NCBI RefSeq assembly: GCF_021739485.1
Contig: NZ_JAJFNK010000009.1
Span: forward strand, 89,364 to 153,363
Source: Alicyclobacillus tolerans
GTDB lineage: Bacteria; Bacillota; Bacilli; Alicyclobacillales; Alicyclobacillaceae
Length of the DNA: 64,000 nt
Reading direction: 5' to 3'
Positions 16,952 through 25,843 of this stretch are shown piece by piece (the stretch's first letter is position 1; every line of letters begins with the position of its first letter). The notes under the pieces were generated by a model, which had not been told where the DNA came from, searched no databases, and saw only the letters and a list, made by a program, of their open reading frames with translations. Made by a program: the position numbers and the translations under genes.

Positions 16952-18146
16952 AATGCTGTGGACGGCATGGGCCTCCCTGCGTGCCAACAAGCTGCGCACG
17001 TTTTTGACCATGCTGGGGATCCTGATTGGCGTTGGATCCATTATCGCCATTATTGCGATTGGACAAGGAGGTCAAGCGGCAATTTTGTCGACTCTGGAAA
17101 GTTCGCGGGCCCAGCGTACGATTCAGATCTTGCCGACGGAGTTGGTCGCCCCAGGACTGCCGCAGCCAGGTCAGGTTCTGGATATTTCTTCGTCGGATTT
17201 ACAATTGGCCCGCCAGTTTTCCGGGGTGGCCAGCGTCGACTATACCCTGTTTGGGCAAGCCTACACCAGCGCAGGGACGAAAACCGTCAACGCATCCATT
17301 CAAGCAGGTCCGAGCTACTTGGACGAGATTGGGCACTTCGTAGTGATTCAGGGGCGGATGTTCACAAACGCGGACGTCATTGCCCATCGCAAAGTCGTTT
17401 TGCTCAGCCAACCCCTCGAAGCCAAGCTGTTTGGCAACTTAAACCCGATTGGGAAGACCATTCAGATTCAAGGCCAGCCATTGCAAGTCATCGGAGTTAC
17501 CGCATCCACACAGTTAAACCTGTTGCAGGGAGTGTTTGGTTCCGATTACTTGTACATGCCGGCGACCACGTGCTTGGACATTTTCCCATACTGGAACATC
17601 ACTGAAATGGACGTTGAAGTTCAATCGGGGGCCGATAAGGCGGCGTTGGCGAAAAGGCTCGTGCTCGCGTTGAATATCCATGCCCATAACTCCAACGCTT
17701 TTGAGGACAGTTCGCGGTTTTTGCTGGGCATCGAAAAAACGGTCGGAACGGTTACGTCTATCCTGACCCTGGTCATTGGTGCGGTGGCTGGGATTGCCTT
17801 GATTGTTGGGGGTGTGGGCGTCATGAATATCATGCTGGTTTCGGTCACGGAGCGCACTCAAGAAATCGGGATCCGGATGTCCCTTGGAGCCACCCGAAGA
17901 GCTATTTTGCTGCAGTTTCTCACAGAGTCGGTGTTCATTACCGCACTCGGGGGCGTACTCGGGGTTATGCTTGGCGCCGCTGCGGCGTTTGCCATTCACG
18001 CGTTTACGCCCCTTCCTGCCGTGATTTCGTGGTGGGCAGTGCTTGGCAGTTTTTTGTTTTCCGCGCTCATCGGCGTTTTGTGCGGAATTTACCCAGCAAA
18101 CAAAGCGGCTCGCCTCAATCCCATTGAGGCTCTGCGCTACGAATAA
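16938..18146 (+). CDS. MacB/FtsX-type ABC transporter permease
   Basis: 402 residues: one N-terminal span (FLTMLGILIGVGSIIAIIAI), a large extracellular MacB_PCD domain (about 50-270) and three C-terminal spans with the FtsX-family motif TERTQEIGIRMSLGATR. It exports an unknown substrate by mechanotransmission. ATG 16938 lies inside the ATPase gene (14-nt overlap) and is preceded by GGGGGGCGAG. Last gene of the operon. Confidence 0.93.
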   Translation: MILSEMLWTAWASLRANKLRTFLTMLGILIGVGSIIAIIAIGQGGQAAILSTLESSRAQRTIQILPTELVAPGLPQPGQVLDISSSDLQLARQFSGVASVDYTLFGQAYTSAGTKTVNASIQAGPSYLDEIGHFVVIQGRMFTNADVIAHRKVVLLSQPLEAKLFGNLNPIGKTIQIQGQPLQVIGVTASTQLNLLQGVFGSDYLYMPATTCLDIFPYWNITEMDVEVQSGADKAALAKRLVLALNIHAHNSNAFEDSSRFLLGIEKTVGTVTSILTLVIGAVAGIALIVGGVGVMNIMLVSVTERTQEIGIRMSLGATRRAILLQFLTESVFITALGGVLGVMLGAAAAFAIHAFTPLPAVISWWAVLGSFLFSALIGVLCGIYPANKAARLNPIEALRYE

Positions 18147-18177
18147 AAAAGCAGCCAACGGGATGTCCCTTGGCTGC
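18144..18177 (-). terminator. Hairpin between efflux operon and htpX
   Basis: GCAGCCAA pairs with TTGGCTGC. The T-run is on the minus-strand side, so it probably ends htpX transcription and may block read-through both ways. Confidence 0.7.
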
Positions 18178-18202
18178 GTGGCTGCCTGGCTCTTAGAAAA
18201 CA

Positions 18203-18256
18203 AGAAAACACTCTGTTTAAACCACTTTTTTGTTAAAACACTCTCTGTTGAAAACC
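18203..18256. repeat. Imperfect tandem repeat after htpX stop
   Basis: AAAACACTCT-CTGTT-type units occur at about 18206 and 18234, just beyond the htpX stop, with a 28-bp period. Confidence 0.65.
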
Positions 18257-18257
18257 C

Positions 18258-19103
18258 CTAATTCAATATCCTCATCGACCGAAGCCTGCGAATCCGTTCT
18301 GCCATAGGCGGGTGGGTGCTGAACAACTGCAGGACAGACTCACCGCGCAAAGGGTTTACAATAAACAGATGCGATGTGGCGGGATTGACGCCGCTGGGAA
18401 TGTGCTGCGATGCCGATTCCAGCCGTTCCAAGGCGTCTGCCAAAGGATTGGGGTCTCCGAGCAACTTGGCTCCCACGGCATCCGCTTTGTATTCCCGCGA
18501 CCTGGAAATCGCGAGTTGAATGACAGTGGCCGCAATCGGTGCCAAAATCATCATGGCGATTTCTGCAAAGGCGTTTCCGTCCCGTTCATCTCGTTGCCCA
18601 AAGCCAAAAAACATTCCCCACTGCAGGATGTTGGCAATGGACGTGATGACCCCAGCGAGCGTGGCGGCCATCGAACTAATCAGGATGTCGTGGTTCCGGA
18701 CGTGCGCCATTTCATGGGCGAGAACGCCCTCTAGTTCGCGGGCAGACAGCGTCCGAAGAATGCCTTCGGTGACGGCTACCTTGGCGTGATTTGGGTTCCG
18801 GCCAGTTGCAAACGCATTCGGCTGCGGAGACGGTGTGACGTACACTTCCGGCATGGGAAGAGCAGCCCGGTTTGCAAGTCGTCGCACAATTTGATACACT
18901 TCCGGCAACTCGGACTCACTCACGGGATACGAGCCGGTCATGGCAATCGCCATGCTGCCACTTGTCCAATATCCGATCGCGTTCATGGCAATGGACAAGA
19001 GCAGGAAAATGAACATTCCCCGTGGACCTCCGACAAATTGACCAATCATGACCAAGACGACCGTCAACAGTCCCATGAGGATCCAGGTTTTCAAGGAGTT
19101 CAT
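18258..19103 (-). CDS. htpX: Zinc metalloprotease HtpX
   Basis: 281 residues of the M48B family, which degrades misfolded membrane proteins. Two N-terminal spans, the zinc motif HEMAH (His130, Glu131, His134) followed by VRNHD, further spans around 145-185, and the third-ligand region SREYKADAVGAKL. N-terminal layout and length match HtpX orthologues. Its C-terminus ends with THPPMAERIRRL, also conserved. Confidence 0.95.
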   Translation of the reverse strand: MNSLKTWILMGLLTVVLVMIGQFVGGPRGMFIFLLLSIAMNAIGYWTSGSMAIAMTGSYPVSESELPEVYQIVRRLANRAALPMPEVYVTPSPQPNAFATGRNPNHAKVAVTEGILRTLSARELEGVLAHEMAHVRNHDILISSMAATLAGVITSIANILQWGMFFGFGQRDERDGNAFAEIAMMILAPIAATVIQLAISRSREYKADAVGAKLLGDPNPLADALERLESASQHIPSGVNPATSHLFIVNPLRGESVLQLFSTHPPMAERIRRLRSMRILN

Positions 19104-19338
19104 CTAGGCAGTAGCCCTCCTTATGATGTTTAGCCAGCGAACGAACTCGCGGCTAAGCTTATTTTACTGAGCAAAGTGAGAAAAGGCAAAGTATTCGCGC
19201 ATGAGATCGAGTGTGCTGGGGCAAGCTTGATGGCATGCTAGGTACCTGTTGTGGTTTATTTGTTTGCTATGAACTGTTTCGTTATACTTAAAACGTGGCT
19301 TTGCCGCACTGACTCTGAACGGGAAGGACTGGTGGATA

Positions 19339-19644
19339 GTGCGACTCGGAGTCAATATAGAATTTGAAGGAAAGCATTACGATATTCTCGAATTGCCCGT
19401 AGACGCTTTTTTGCAGCTCATTCCAGGGCTCAACATGGAACAGTTAAAAAGGATAGAAAAGCGGTTCTCCGCCTTTTGGACGGATCCGACGGTGGTTCGC
19501 AGGCACATCCTGGACTTTGCTGCCGAACAAGCGGGAACATCCATTGATTTTTTGTTGATGCACCGTCAAAAGATCCGGTTTGACGATACCGACATGGACG
19601 ACTACATTCAAGACCAAACCCAGCAAGGAACCCGTCCTTGTTAA
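19339..19644 (+). CDS. Hypothetical protein, 101 aa
   Basis: GTG 19339 follows AAGGACTGG. The protein is mixed-charge and soluble, with no signal or membrane segment; FEGKHYDILELPVDAFLQLI and FWTDPTVVRRHILDFAAEQ suggest a folded alpha/beta domain. No family recognised. It precedes a glycosyltransferase gene by 70 nt and may be co-transcribed. Confidence 0.68.
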   Translation: MRLGVNIEFEGKHYDILELPVDAFLQLIPGLNMEQLKRIEKRFSAFWTDPTVVRRHILDFAAEQAGTSIDFLLMHRQKIRFDDTDMDDYIQDQTQQGTRPC

Positions 19645-19714
19645 TTCGGGCCGCCGGGTAAGGCGGCGCGTCTCGGCAGGAGGCGGCAGGGTTCGCGGAG
19701 CATGAGGAGTGCCA

Positions 19715-20854
19715 ATGAATTACATAAACGTGTTAGCCGCCGGAAATGAACGTGGTGGAGCAGCATCGCACTTGCTGACGCTGGCAAAGACTGTACAGCA
19801 GTTTGACGTGCAATCGATTCGCATGGTATTGGCAGGCCGCGGATACCTGGAACAAAAACTGTCCGAGGCGGGCATTGCTATTCGCATCCTGGAAGGAAAC
19901 GTCCCTCAGGTTGTGGCTCAACTTGTGGACTTACAGCGATCGTCAGATGGGACGTCGCTCATACATGCCCATGGTCCGAGAATGAACCTTTTAAGTTACT
20001 TAGCAGTGCGAAAAACGCGGCAGCCTTGGACCTCGACACTGCACAGCGATCCGCGGCAGGACTTTTTAGCCAGCCGATGGAAAACCGCCGTGCTCACTCG
20101 CATCAACTTATTCTGTTTAAACCGCACAACGGGTTTGTTTGCTGTGAGTCCTGACTTCGAAAGGATATTTCCGGGCAAATCCGTTTTTTTCGTGCCAAAC
20201 GCGATTCTCCCATTTCATCTGTCCGAAGACAGGCTGACATATAAAGCGAATCTATGCTCACAATTGGGGATTTCTATAGACGCGAAACTGGTGGGGATGG
20301 CGGTCAGGCTGGATCCTGTGAAGGATGTCGCCACGGTTTTGCGCGCGGCGTCACAGCTCCCCGAAGACGTGCATGTGGTAGTTGCAGGAGACGGGCCGCA
20401 AAGACGGGAGTTAGAGGCGTCGGCCGCGGCCTTAGGAATCCAAGACCGAGTGCATTTTTTGGGTTTTCTGGAAGACATTCATTCGTTTTATGCGGGTTTG
20501 GACGTGCACGTGCTGGCTTCTCGCAGCGAGGGAACAGGACTGTCAATTTTGGAAGCCGGACAAATCGGAGTCCCCAACATCGGTTCTCAAGTCGCGGGGA
20601 TTGAACAGGTGATATCCAATGGAAAAACGGGTCTGACGTTCCCCGTCGGCGATGACAAAGCGTTGGCTGCCGCAATCCGGGACATGCTCCAGGACCCAAA
20701 GCGCGCAAGGCTCATGGCGGAACGGTTTCAAACGGAAGTTTTGCCCGCGTTTTCCCCGCAGGGGATGTTGGAAGCCTATTTGGACGGATACCGGCGAATT
20801 CTCGTGCATCTCAGCGGATCGCGCCGACGTTGGGGCGGAAGGACAGAACGGTAG
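19715..20854 (+). CDS. Glycosyltransferase family 4 (GT-B)
   Basis: About 379 residues, GT-B fold with two Rossmann domains. GGAASHLLTLAKT at the N-terminus is the acceptor-side glycine loop. The C-terminal nucleotide-sugar motif SEGTGLSILEAGQIGVP carries the two family Glu residues. It probably transfers a sugar to a cell-surface glycan or lipid. ATG 19715 follows GAGGAG. Its 3' end overlaps a convergent gene by 44 nt. Confidence 0.9.
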   Translation: MNYINVLAAGNERGGAASHLLTLAKTVQQFDVQSIRMVLAGRGYLEQKLSEAGIAIRILEGNVPQVVAQLVDLQRSSDGTSLIHAHGPRMNLLSYLAVRKTRQPWTSTLHSDPRQDFLASRWKTAVLTRINLFCLNRTTGLFAVSPDFERIFPGKSVFFVPNAILPFHLSEDRLTYKANLCSQLGISIDAKLVGMAVRLDPVKDVATVLRAASQLPEDVHVVVAGDGPQRRELEASAAALGIQDRVHFLGFLEDIHSFYAGLDVHVLASRSEGTGLSILEAGQIGVPNIGSQVAGIEQVISNGKTGLTFPVGDDKALAAAIRDMLQDPKRARLMAERFQTEVLPAFSPQGMLEAYLDGYRRILVHLSGSRRRWGGRTER

Positions 20855-21350
20855 ACTTTCCCTCTACGCCTTTGATTGTGGTGTTTGGCGTCACAATGAC
20901 AGGCTCGATGATCCCTCCGCCGTGAAAGTCGTACATATCTGGATTGCCCGCTTTGCCGGATTGAACCAACTCCAGTGAGGTGAGTTTCGGATCGGATTGC
21001 ACAGCGCAGAGCCACATGGCACCCGTTGGCCCCACTGTGCGATTTCGAATCAAAGTCACCTTGGCGTAACGGGCTTGGTCTGAAGTCGTCAACCACTGCC
21101 CGGTACCCGTAATGACCCAGCCAGCGTCAGGGCTAAAGTGAAGAAGCGTCACGGTTTGCGTGTGGTCCGGGTTCGTTTTCACCCCGAGTGCCATGTCCGG
21201 CGTTTTATAAATTAACTGCCCCGCACCTGATTGCAAGACGCGTTGCGGGGACTGATTTCGCCACAGCACGGCGATGTAGACCCCCGTAAAAACGACGACG
21301 CCTGCAGCGAGGAATGCAAGGAACTGACCGATGACAGTTTGTTTGCGCAA
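20811..21350 (-). CDS. Membrane-anchored hypothetical protein, 179 aa
   Basis: One N-terminal span (FLAFLAAGVVVFTGVYIAVLW) followed by an extracellular domain of about 145 residues rich in beta-type sequence. No family recognised. A long convergent overlap with the glycosyltransferase makes the exact 3' end of one of them slightly uncertain, although both frames look genuine. Divergent from the rhomboid gene. Confidence 0.66.
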   Translation of the reverse strand: MRKQTVIGQFLAFLAAGVVVFTGVYIAVLWRNQSPQRVLQSGAGQLIYKTPDMALGVKTNPDHTQTVTLLHFSPDAGWVITGTGQWLTTSDQARYAKVTLIRNRTVGPTGAMWLCAVQSDPKLTSLELVQSGKAGNPDMYDFHGGGIIEPVIVTPNTTIKGVEGKSTVLSFRPNVGAIR

Positions 21351-21391
21351 CTGAAATCCTCCTTTTAGTTGCAGCGGTGGAGGTGAGGTGA

Positions 21392-22054
21392 ATGAACTTT
21401 AGGAGAAGGCCTTATGGCAGCTCAGCACTGCAGCGCTCTCTGTGGCGGCGTGCCGTTGCAACTTGGATTATTGTCATTGTAAACGTATTTTGGTTTATTG
21501 TCGTCGAAGGCACGCGGGGATACAATACACTAGGATTGGTCGCTTCCGGGGCTTTGGAACCATCAGGCGGCTGGTACCGATACATATCCGCCATGTTTGT
21601 CCACTTCGGGATACTGCATATCGGCCTGAACATGCTCTCGCTCGGATCTTTATACGTCGTGGAACTCCTCATCGGTACACCCGCATACATTGTCGTATAC
21701 CTGTTTTCCGGGGTCGTAGGGAACATTGCTTCTGCAGTTTTGACCCCTGGAATTGCGGCGGGGGCTTCTGGAGCCGTCTTTGGCGTCTTCGGCGGCGCTC
21801 TAACGCTTTCTTTCGTTGGTGTACTGCCCAAATCGATACGCAATCAGTTGCTGACTTGGTTGGCGATTAACCTGGTATATGATTTTTCCAACCCCCAGAT
21901 TGGCACCATGGCCCATCTCGGCGGATTGGTTACCGGGATGTTGATGACATTTGCATTTCACAAACGAAAGGGAAACGGTATCAAAACCAGAATTCTGGCC
22001 GTTGTGAGCGTTCTAGGGGCAGGATGGGCGTTAATTTTGGCTTTTCTTAGTTAG
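21392..22054 (+). CDS. Rhomboid-family intramembrane serine protease
   Basis: 220 residues, six or seven membrane segments. Catalytic Ser126 lies in GASGAVFG and His175 in TMAHLGG. HFGILHIGLNM, the conserved HxxxN block before the active site, is present. It cleaves single-span membrane proteins within the bilayer. ATG 21392 follows GGAGGTGAGG. Substrates are unknown. Confidence 0.94.
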   Translation: MNFRRRPYGSSALQRSLWRRAVATWIIVIVNVFWFIVVEGTRGYNTLGLVASGALEPSGGWYRYISAMFVHFGILHIGLNMLSLGSLYVVELLIGTPAYIVVYLFSGVVGNIASAVLTPGIAAGASGAVFGVFGGALTLSFVGVLPKSIRNQLLTWLAINLVYDFSNPQIGTMAHLGGLVTGMLMTFAFHKRKGNGIKTRILAVVSVLGAGWALILAFLS

Positions 22055-22089
22055 AGTCATGCGTGCTCCAATTTCCGATAATTTTCTTG

Positions 22090-22118
22090 TTGCAAATTGT
22101 CGGGGCAGGTCTTATACT
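22090..22118 (+). promoter_or_regulatory. Promoter of speD
   Basis: TTGCAA (22090-22095) and TATACT (22113-22118) are exactly 17 bp apart. Transcription from here gives a leader of about 205 nt. Confidence 0.68.
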
Positions 22119-22124
22119 ATCATT

Positions 22125-22331
22125 CGTAATCTTTGCGGCTCGGTCCGCTAGGAATTAAATGGTGGCTCGCACGTACGGGACCATCGATACTTGTAGTTGA
22201 GTTATATCCGGCACTTGACTTCACTTAAAGGGTTAGGACCTCGAAGGACTAACTTTCCCCCGTGGTGAAGGGCGGGGTGCCTACATGCCGTGTGGCATGT
22301 ACTCTGTACGGGAAAAGGGGGATTTTTTGTC
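22125..22331 (+). promoter_or_regulatory. Structured leader of speD with possible SD sequestration
   Basis: Visible pairings are: GGTCC 22142-46 with GGACC 22178-82, competing with ATGGT 22159-63 / ACCAT 22180-84; GTTAG 22232-36 with CTAAC 22249-53; the perfect hairpin ACATGCC/GGCATGT (22283-22300, loop GTGT); and CCCCG 22258-62 with either CGGGG 22273-77 or the ribosome site GGGGG 22317-21. The last alternative would let the leader switch translation. I recognise no named riboswitch class. Confidence 0.5.
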
Positions 22332-22715
22332 ATGGACACATTTGGTCGTCATGTAATCGCAGAATTATGGGGTTGCCCAGCAGACAAGCTCAATGATTTG
22401 CAAAGCATCGAGCGCATTATGGTCAATGCAGCTTTAGAAGCGGGAGCTGAAGTTCGAGAGGTTGCATTCCATAAATTTGCTCCTCAGGGTGTCAGTGGCG
22501 TAGTGATTATTTCGGAATCCCATTTGACAATTCACAGTTTCCCTGAACACGGATACGCGAGCATCGACGTTTACACTTGCGGTGATCGAATAGATCCGAA
22601 CGTAGCTTGCAACTACATCACGAAAGCTTTGTCAGCCGGTCGGTTGGAATCCATTGAAGTCCCGCGCGGTGTCGGGGCGATTCCACTGGAGGAAGTTAAG
22701 GTGCGAGCTTTTTAA
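22332..22715 (+). CDS. speD: S-adenosylmethionine decarboxylase proenzyme SpeD
   Basis: 127 residues, the short Bacillus/Thermotoga-type enzyme. It cleaves itself before Ser63 in [12 protein letters not shown], giving the pyruvoyl cofactor. [11 protein letters not shown] completes the active site. The product, decarboxylated AdoMet, feeds spermidine synthesis. ATG 22332 lies ten bases after GGGGG; an upstream in-frame ATG has no site. No speE is adjacent. The long leader suggests post-transcriptional control. Confidence 0.96.
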   Translation: MDTFGRHVIAELWGCPADKLNDLQSIERIMVNAALEAGAEVREVAFHKFAPQGVSGVVIISESHLTIHSFPEHGYASIDVYTCGDRIDPNVACNYITKALSAGRLESIEVPRGVGAIPLEEVKVRAF

Positions 22716-22820
22716 TGGTATTTCGACCTTAGCGGTTTGAGGCCTTTACGTGTTGCACCGCATTCGGATTTTCCTTGACTAAAGCAGTTGCACTACCTAA
22801 ATTTAAACGAAAATAAAACA

Positions 22821-22852
22821 AAGCGAGAGCTCAAGCGGCTCTCGCTTTTTAC
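22821..22852 (+). terminator. Terminator after speD
   Basis: AAGCGAGAGC pairs with GCTCTCGCTT, followed by TTT. Confidence 0.88.
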
Positions 22853-22878
22853 GATCCGTTTTTTTGCGCAAACTTCAA

Positions 22879-22918
22879 TTGGACAAATTGCCAATGGACA
22901 AATTGTCATTGGTCAGCT
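22879..22918. repeat. Imperfect ATTGGACAA tandem repeat
   Basis: ATTGGACAAATTGCC, AATGGACAAATTGTC and ATTGGTCAG follow each other with a 15-bp period after the speD terminator. Confidence 0.75.
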
Positions 22919-22967
22919 TTAATGGGTCAACCCACTGCCCGAAGTTTTAAACCGCGATGTGGATACC

Positions 22968-23465
22968 TTACTCGCCTGCGAATACCCGTTCGTGGTGCGT
23001 GGGCAACGGGCGATCCAGGAGTACCTTGCCGTTCCCAGCATCGACGATCACCATGTACTTGTTTTCGTCATCTGCGGCAATAGCCATGTACACTAAATTC
23101 GTCCGGATATTGCGCAATTGCAGCGTTTCGACCTTCATCTTGGGATGTGCGGCAAGGACCGCTTTCTTGGCCTCACCTGGGCTGCATTTGGCGTATTTCT
23201 GGAGTTTGTGGGTATACGCATCACGACCCGCCTGAAACGCATCACGCAGCGTCTCTCGAGACACCTGGACACTGGAGTGCACGTCCCAATGGTGTGCTGC
23301 CCCAGCGTCGCGTGCTTCACCGGGATCCATGGTGACGGCTTGAACATCACCGTGAGCCATGCTGGCCTCACTGTGGCGACTTTGAAGAGCCTCACTCGCA
23401 AACGCCGACGGAGAGCTCATTACCAACATCCCAACAGTGCTTATACCAAGAACCCATTTCTTCAT
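22968..23465 (-). CDS. Exported PepSY-like domain protein
   Basis: 165 residues. A signal peptide (MKKWVLGISTVGMLVMSSPSAFA) is followed by a His-rich linker and a C-terminal PepSY-like domain with SPGEAKKAVLAAHP and KYMVIVDAGNGKVLLDR. PepSY domains often inhibit or regulate extracellular peptidases. ATG 23465 follows AAGGAGG. No protease gene is adjacent. Confidence 0.75.
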   Translation of the reverse strand: MKKWVLGISTVGMLVMSSPSAFASEALQSRHSEASMAHGDVQAVTMDPGEARDAGAAHHWDVHSSVQVSRETLRDAFQAGRDAYTHKLQKYAKCSPGEAKKAVLAAHPKMKVETLQLRNIRTNLVYMAIAADDENKYMVIVDAGNGKVLLDRPLPTHHERVFAGE

Positions 23466-23543
23466 TATCAAATCCTCCTTAGCCAGCCAATACCGATTCA
23501 TATTCTCTCCATGCGAAGGGAAAATATGTATGAAAATTAGGGG

Positions 23544-23573
23544 TTGATTTTTAGGGGGGAAACTCAGTATAAT
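23544..23573 (+). promoter_or_regulatory. Promoter of structured RNA / tRNA unit
   Basis: TTGATT (23544-23549) and a perfect TATAAT (23568-23573) are 18 bp apart. Confidence 0.6.
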
Positions 23574-23579
23574 ACTCCT

Positions 23580-23715
23580 TGTCGGTACGGACAGGGCATC
23601 GTAAACCAGACGAACCCCGTAAGCACGGTGTTTTAAGTGGTTGATGACTCGGCAGTTTGCCCGCCGATTACTGAGCCCCGAAGAGTAAGGGCAAGGTTGG
23701 GGTTGGTTTTACAGA
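23580..23715 (+). ncRNA. Candidate structured RNA ahead of tRNA cluster, unassigned
   Basis: Outer helices GTAAACC 23601-07 / GGTTTTAC 23705-12 and AACCCC 23613-18 / GGGGTT 23699-704 stack and close a multi-branch region. Inside it are CGT-AAGC-ACG (23618-27), CGGC/GCCG and GCCC/GGGC hairpins. It begins at a good promoter and has no coding frame. It is not SRP, 6S, tmRNA, RNase P or a T-box by any motif I can see. Confidence 0.45.
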
Positions 23716-23728
23716 AACGCTATAACAT

Positions 23729-23803
23729 GGGGGATTAGCTCAGCGGGAGAGCACTGCGCTGGCAGCGCAGGGGTCAGGGGTTCAAATCCCCTATCCTCCA
23801 CCA
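23729..23803 (+). tRNA. tRNA-Ala (GGC)
   Basis: Full cloverleaf, 75 nt with encoded CCA. Acceptor GGGGGAT/ATCCTCC; anticodon loop CTGGCAG reads GGC. Confidence 0.95.
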
Positions 23804-23988
23804 CAGTACGCCGATGAAGCGGACCGGAATTCGATTTTTCGGAGGAGGCCCGCTTTTGTATGGGTACAACCCTGCCGCATGGTGAATGGTTTCTGAATGA
23901 CGAACCGCGACGCCATGGGAAACAATGCGGTTTCAGTAGTTGACATTGGGGCTGAAAGTAAGGTACAGTAATGACTGTTCCCCATCTT

Positions 23989-24064
<76 letters not shown>

Positions 24065-24167
24065 CGATAACCCCTAAAGTGTTCGACGCAAAAGTCGCAG
24101 GTCAACGTCTCGTGTGCAGGGATGGGGTTTCGTTTAGTAGGATTTTTGAGCAGTGTTTCTAGATTTT

Positions 24168-24242
24168 GCGGAAGTGGCTCAGGGGTAGAGCATCGCCTTG
24201 CCAAGGCGAGGGTCGCGGGTTCGAATCCCGTCTTCCGCTCCA
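24168..24242 (+). tRNA. tRNA-Gly (GCC)
   Basis: 75 nt with encoded CCA. Acceptor GCGGAAG/CTTCCGC; anticodon loop TTGCCAA reads GCC. Confidence 0.95.
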
Positions 24243-24245
24243 TAT

Positions 24246-24321
<76 letters not shown>

Positions 24322-24340
24322 CGTAAAACCCTAGTGTACC

Positions 24341-24379
24341 AAGGCTTTCCGAGACTTTCGGAAAGCCGATTTTTTTGTC
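24341..24379 (+). terminator. Terminator after tRNA-Cys
   Basis: GGCTTTCC pairs with GGAAAGCC, followed by GATTTTTTT. Confidence 0.85.
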
Positions 24380-24392
24380 TAGGGAGGCTCCG

Positions 24393-24411
24393 TGGGAATC
24401 TCATGGGAATC
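24393..24411. promoter_or_regulatory. Left arm-type integrase sites (two TGGGAATC boxes)
   Basis: TGGGAATC occurs at 24393 and 24404. Three more copies sit near the other end. Such boxes next to both att cores are what a tyrosine integrase arm-binding domain recognises. The role is inference. Confidence 0.6.
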
Positions 24412-24432
24412 TAAGGTTTGCGAACCCGTCCC

Positions 24433-25590
24433 TCAGCCACGTTTCTTCAATCGCTCAGACTGCCCGAAAATTGCTTCGCCAAATTGCCCGGCAACTTCAG
24501 TTCGCTGTTCCTTGATGACGTGTGTGTAGGTGTCTTCGGTTACTGCTGTACGAGAGTGCCCCAAGCGGTCACTTACGAGTTTCGTCGGAACCTTTAGCTG
24601 GAACAGGAGTGTTGCATGGGTATGTCGCAAATCGTGTGGTCGAATGTCTGGAACGCCTGCATGCTTGATCGCACGCTTGAACTGTTTGTGAATTGTAGTG
24701 TACGGTGCAGGTGTGCCGTCCCTCCGACAGATTACAAGATCGTGGTCTTGATAATCAGAACCCATCATCAACTTCTCTTCCGCCTGTCGTATCTTGTGAT
24801 GACGTAACTCATTTATCGTAAATGGATCGAGTTCCACTGGGCGTTTACTCCGATGAGTTTTTGTGTCTTCTAGTTCACGGATTCCCCCCTTTTTCTCAAC
24901 CATAGATTGCCGAATGTAGACACACTGTGCATCCAAGTCAACGTCACTCCATTGCAGGCCGCACATCTCAGCCTTTCTTGCGCCACTCATACCCAACAGA
25001 AAGAATGCAATAAAATACTGCTCATTTCGGGCTGCTTCCAAAAATCGTTCAAGTTCCTCTTTAGTCCAGACCTGATGCTCATAGTGATTTGCCTGTGGAG
25101 CCTTTATTGCATCTGTTGGATTCTTGGCCATTAAGTCCATGTTCACGGCTTCTGCAAAGGCTCCGTGAAGCATGTGGTGCAAGTGTTTGACCGATGTTCC
25201 GCTTAATGGCTTTGGTTCGCGAGTTAGCAACTTTGTGTACATTTCCCGGATGTGTTGGGCCGACAACTTTTGTAGCTCCAGATGACCCAAGTGAGGGATC
25301 GCGTGGACGTTCACTAGCCACCGATACTGCTTTATTGTGTTGTAGCGAGTTCCATCAACGGCCCTTGCTGCTAACCACTCCGTAAGGTACTTTTCCACAG
25401 TCTGCTTGTTCGGCTCGATGTAGGTGTTCGTCTGCAATTGACGGATGGCCTCGCATCGTGCTCTGTACGCCGCCTGTGCAGTCTTGAAGCCCCCAATCTT
25501 GTCGTAGGTCTTTTTCCCATTCACCCATCCGCGATACAAACTGTACCTATACCCATTGCCATGCGGTTCCACGCCCGGATATTTTCTCAT
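24433..25590 (-). CDS. int: Tyrosine recombinase / site-specific integrase
   Basis: 385 residues, typical of ICE and phage integrases. An N-terminal arm-binding region (residues 1-55), a SAM-like core-binding domain (60-160) and the catalytic domain (170-365). Catalytic residues present are Arg205 (SGARKAEMCGL), Lys244, His319 and Arg322 (HDLRHTHAT), His345 (LGHS) and Tyr355 (TEDTYTHV). It inserts the element into the 3' end of tRNA-Cys, and its stop lies 112 bp inside attL. Divergent from the excisionase-like genes. Confidence 0.96.
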   Translation of the reverse strand: MRKYPGVEPHGNGYRYSLYRGWVNGKKTYDKIGGFKTAQAAYRARCEAIRQLQTNTYIEPNKQTVEKYLTEWLAARAVDGTRYNTIKQYRWLVNVHAIPHLGHLELQKLSAQHIREMYTKLLTREPKPLSGTSVKHLHHMLHGAFAEAVNMDLMAKNPTDAIKAPQANHYEHQVWTKEELERFLEAARNEQYFIAFFLLGMSGARKAEMCGLQWSDVDLDAQCVYIRQSMVEKKGGIRELEDTKTHRSKRPVELDPFTINELRHHKIRQAEEKLMMGSDYQDHDLVICRRDGTPAPYTTIHKQFKRAIKHAGVPDIRPHDLRHTHATLLFQLKVPTKLVSDRLGHSRTAVTEDTYTHVIKEQRTEVAGQFGEAIFGQSERLKKRG

Positions 25591-25726
25591 GCTACTCGTC
25601 CTCCATTTCGAATCTCAAAAAATCAAATCGAATGAGTATAGACGAGTCGCGCCCGAAAGCACCCCCTATCCGCGAAAAAGTTAAAACCTCGGTCTTGATT
25701 GTACCTCTTCCTTTCTAATGAACGGA

Positions 25727-25764
25727 ATCTAGCACCAATAAAAATATTTTTGGAGATTCTAGCG
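25727..25764. promoter_or_regulatory. Inverted repeat upstream of int
   Basis: GAATCT ... AGATTC flank an AT-rich near-palindrome (CCAATAAAAATATTTTTGG) between the divergent int and HTH genes. It could be an operator or excision site. Confidence 0.4.
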
Positions 25765-25843
25765 CAACCAGTGACGTTTTTTGAAAGCAAACGAGTATGC
25801 TTATCCGCTTTCAAATTCAAGGGCAGATAAGGAGACGGAGATC

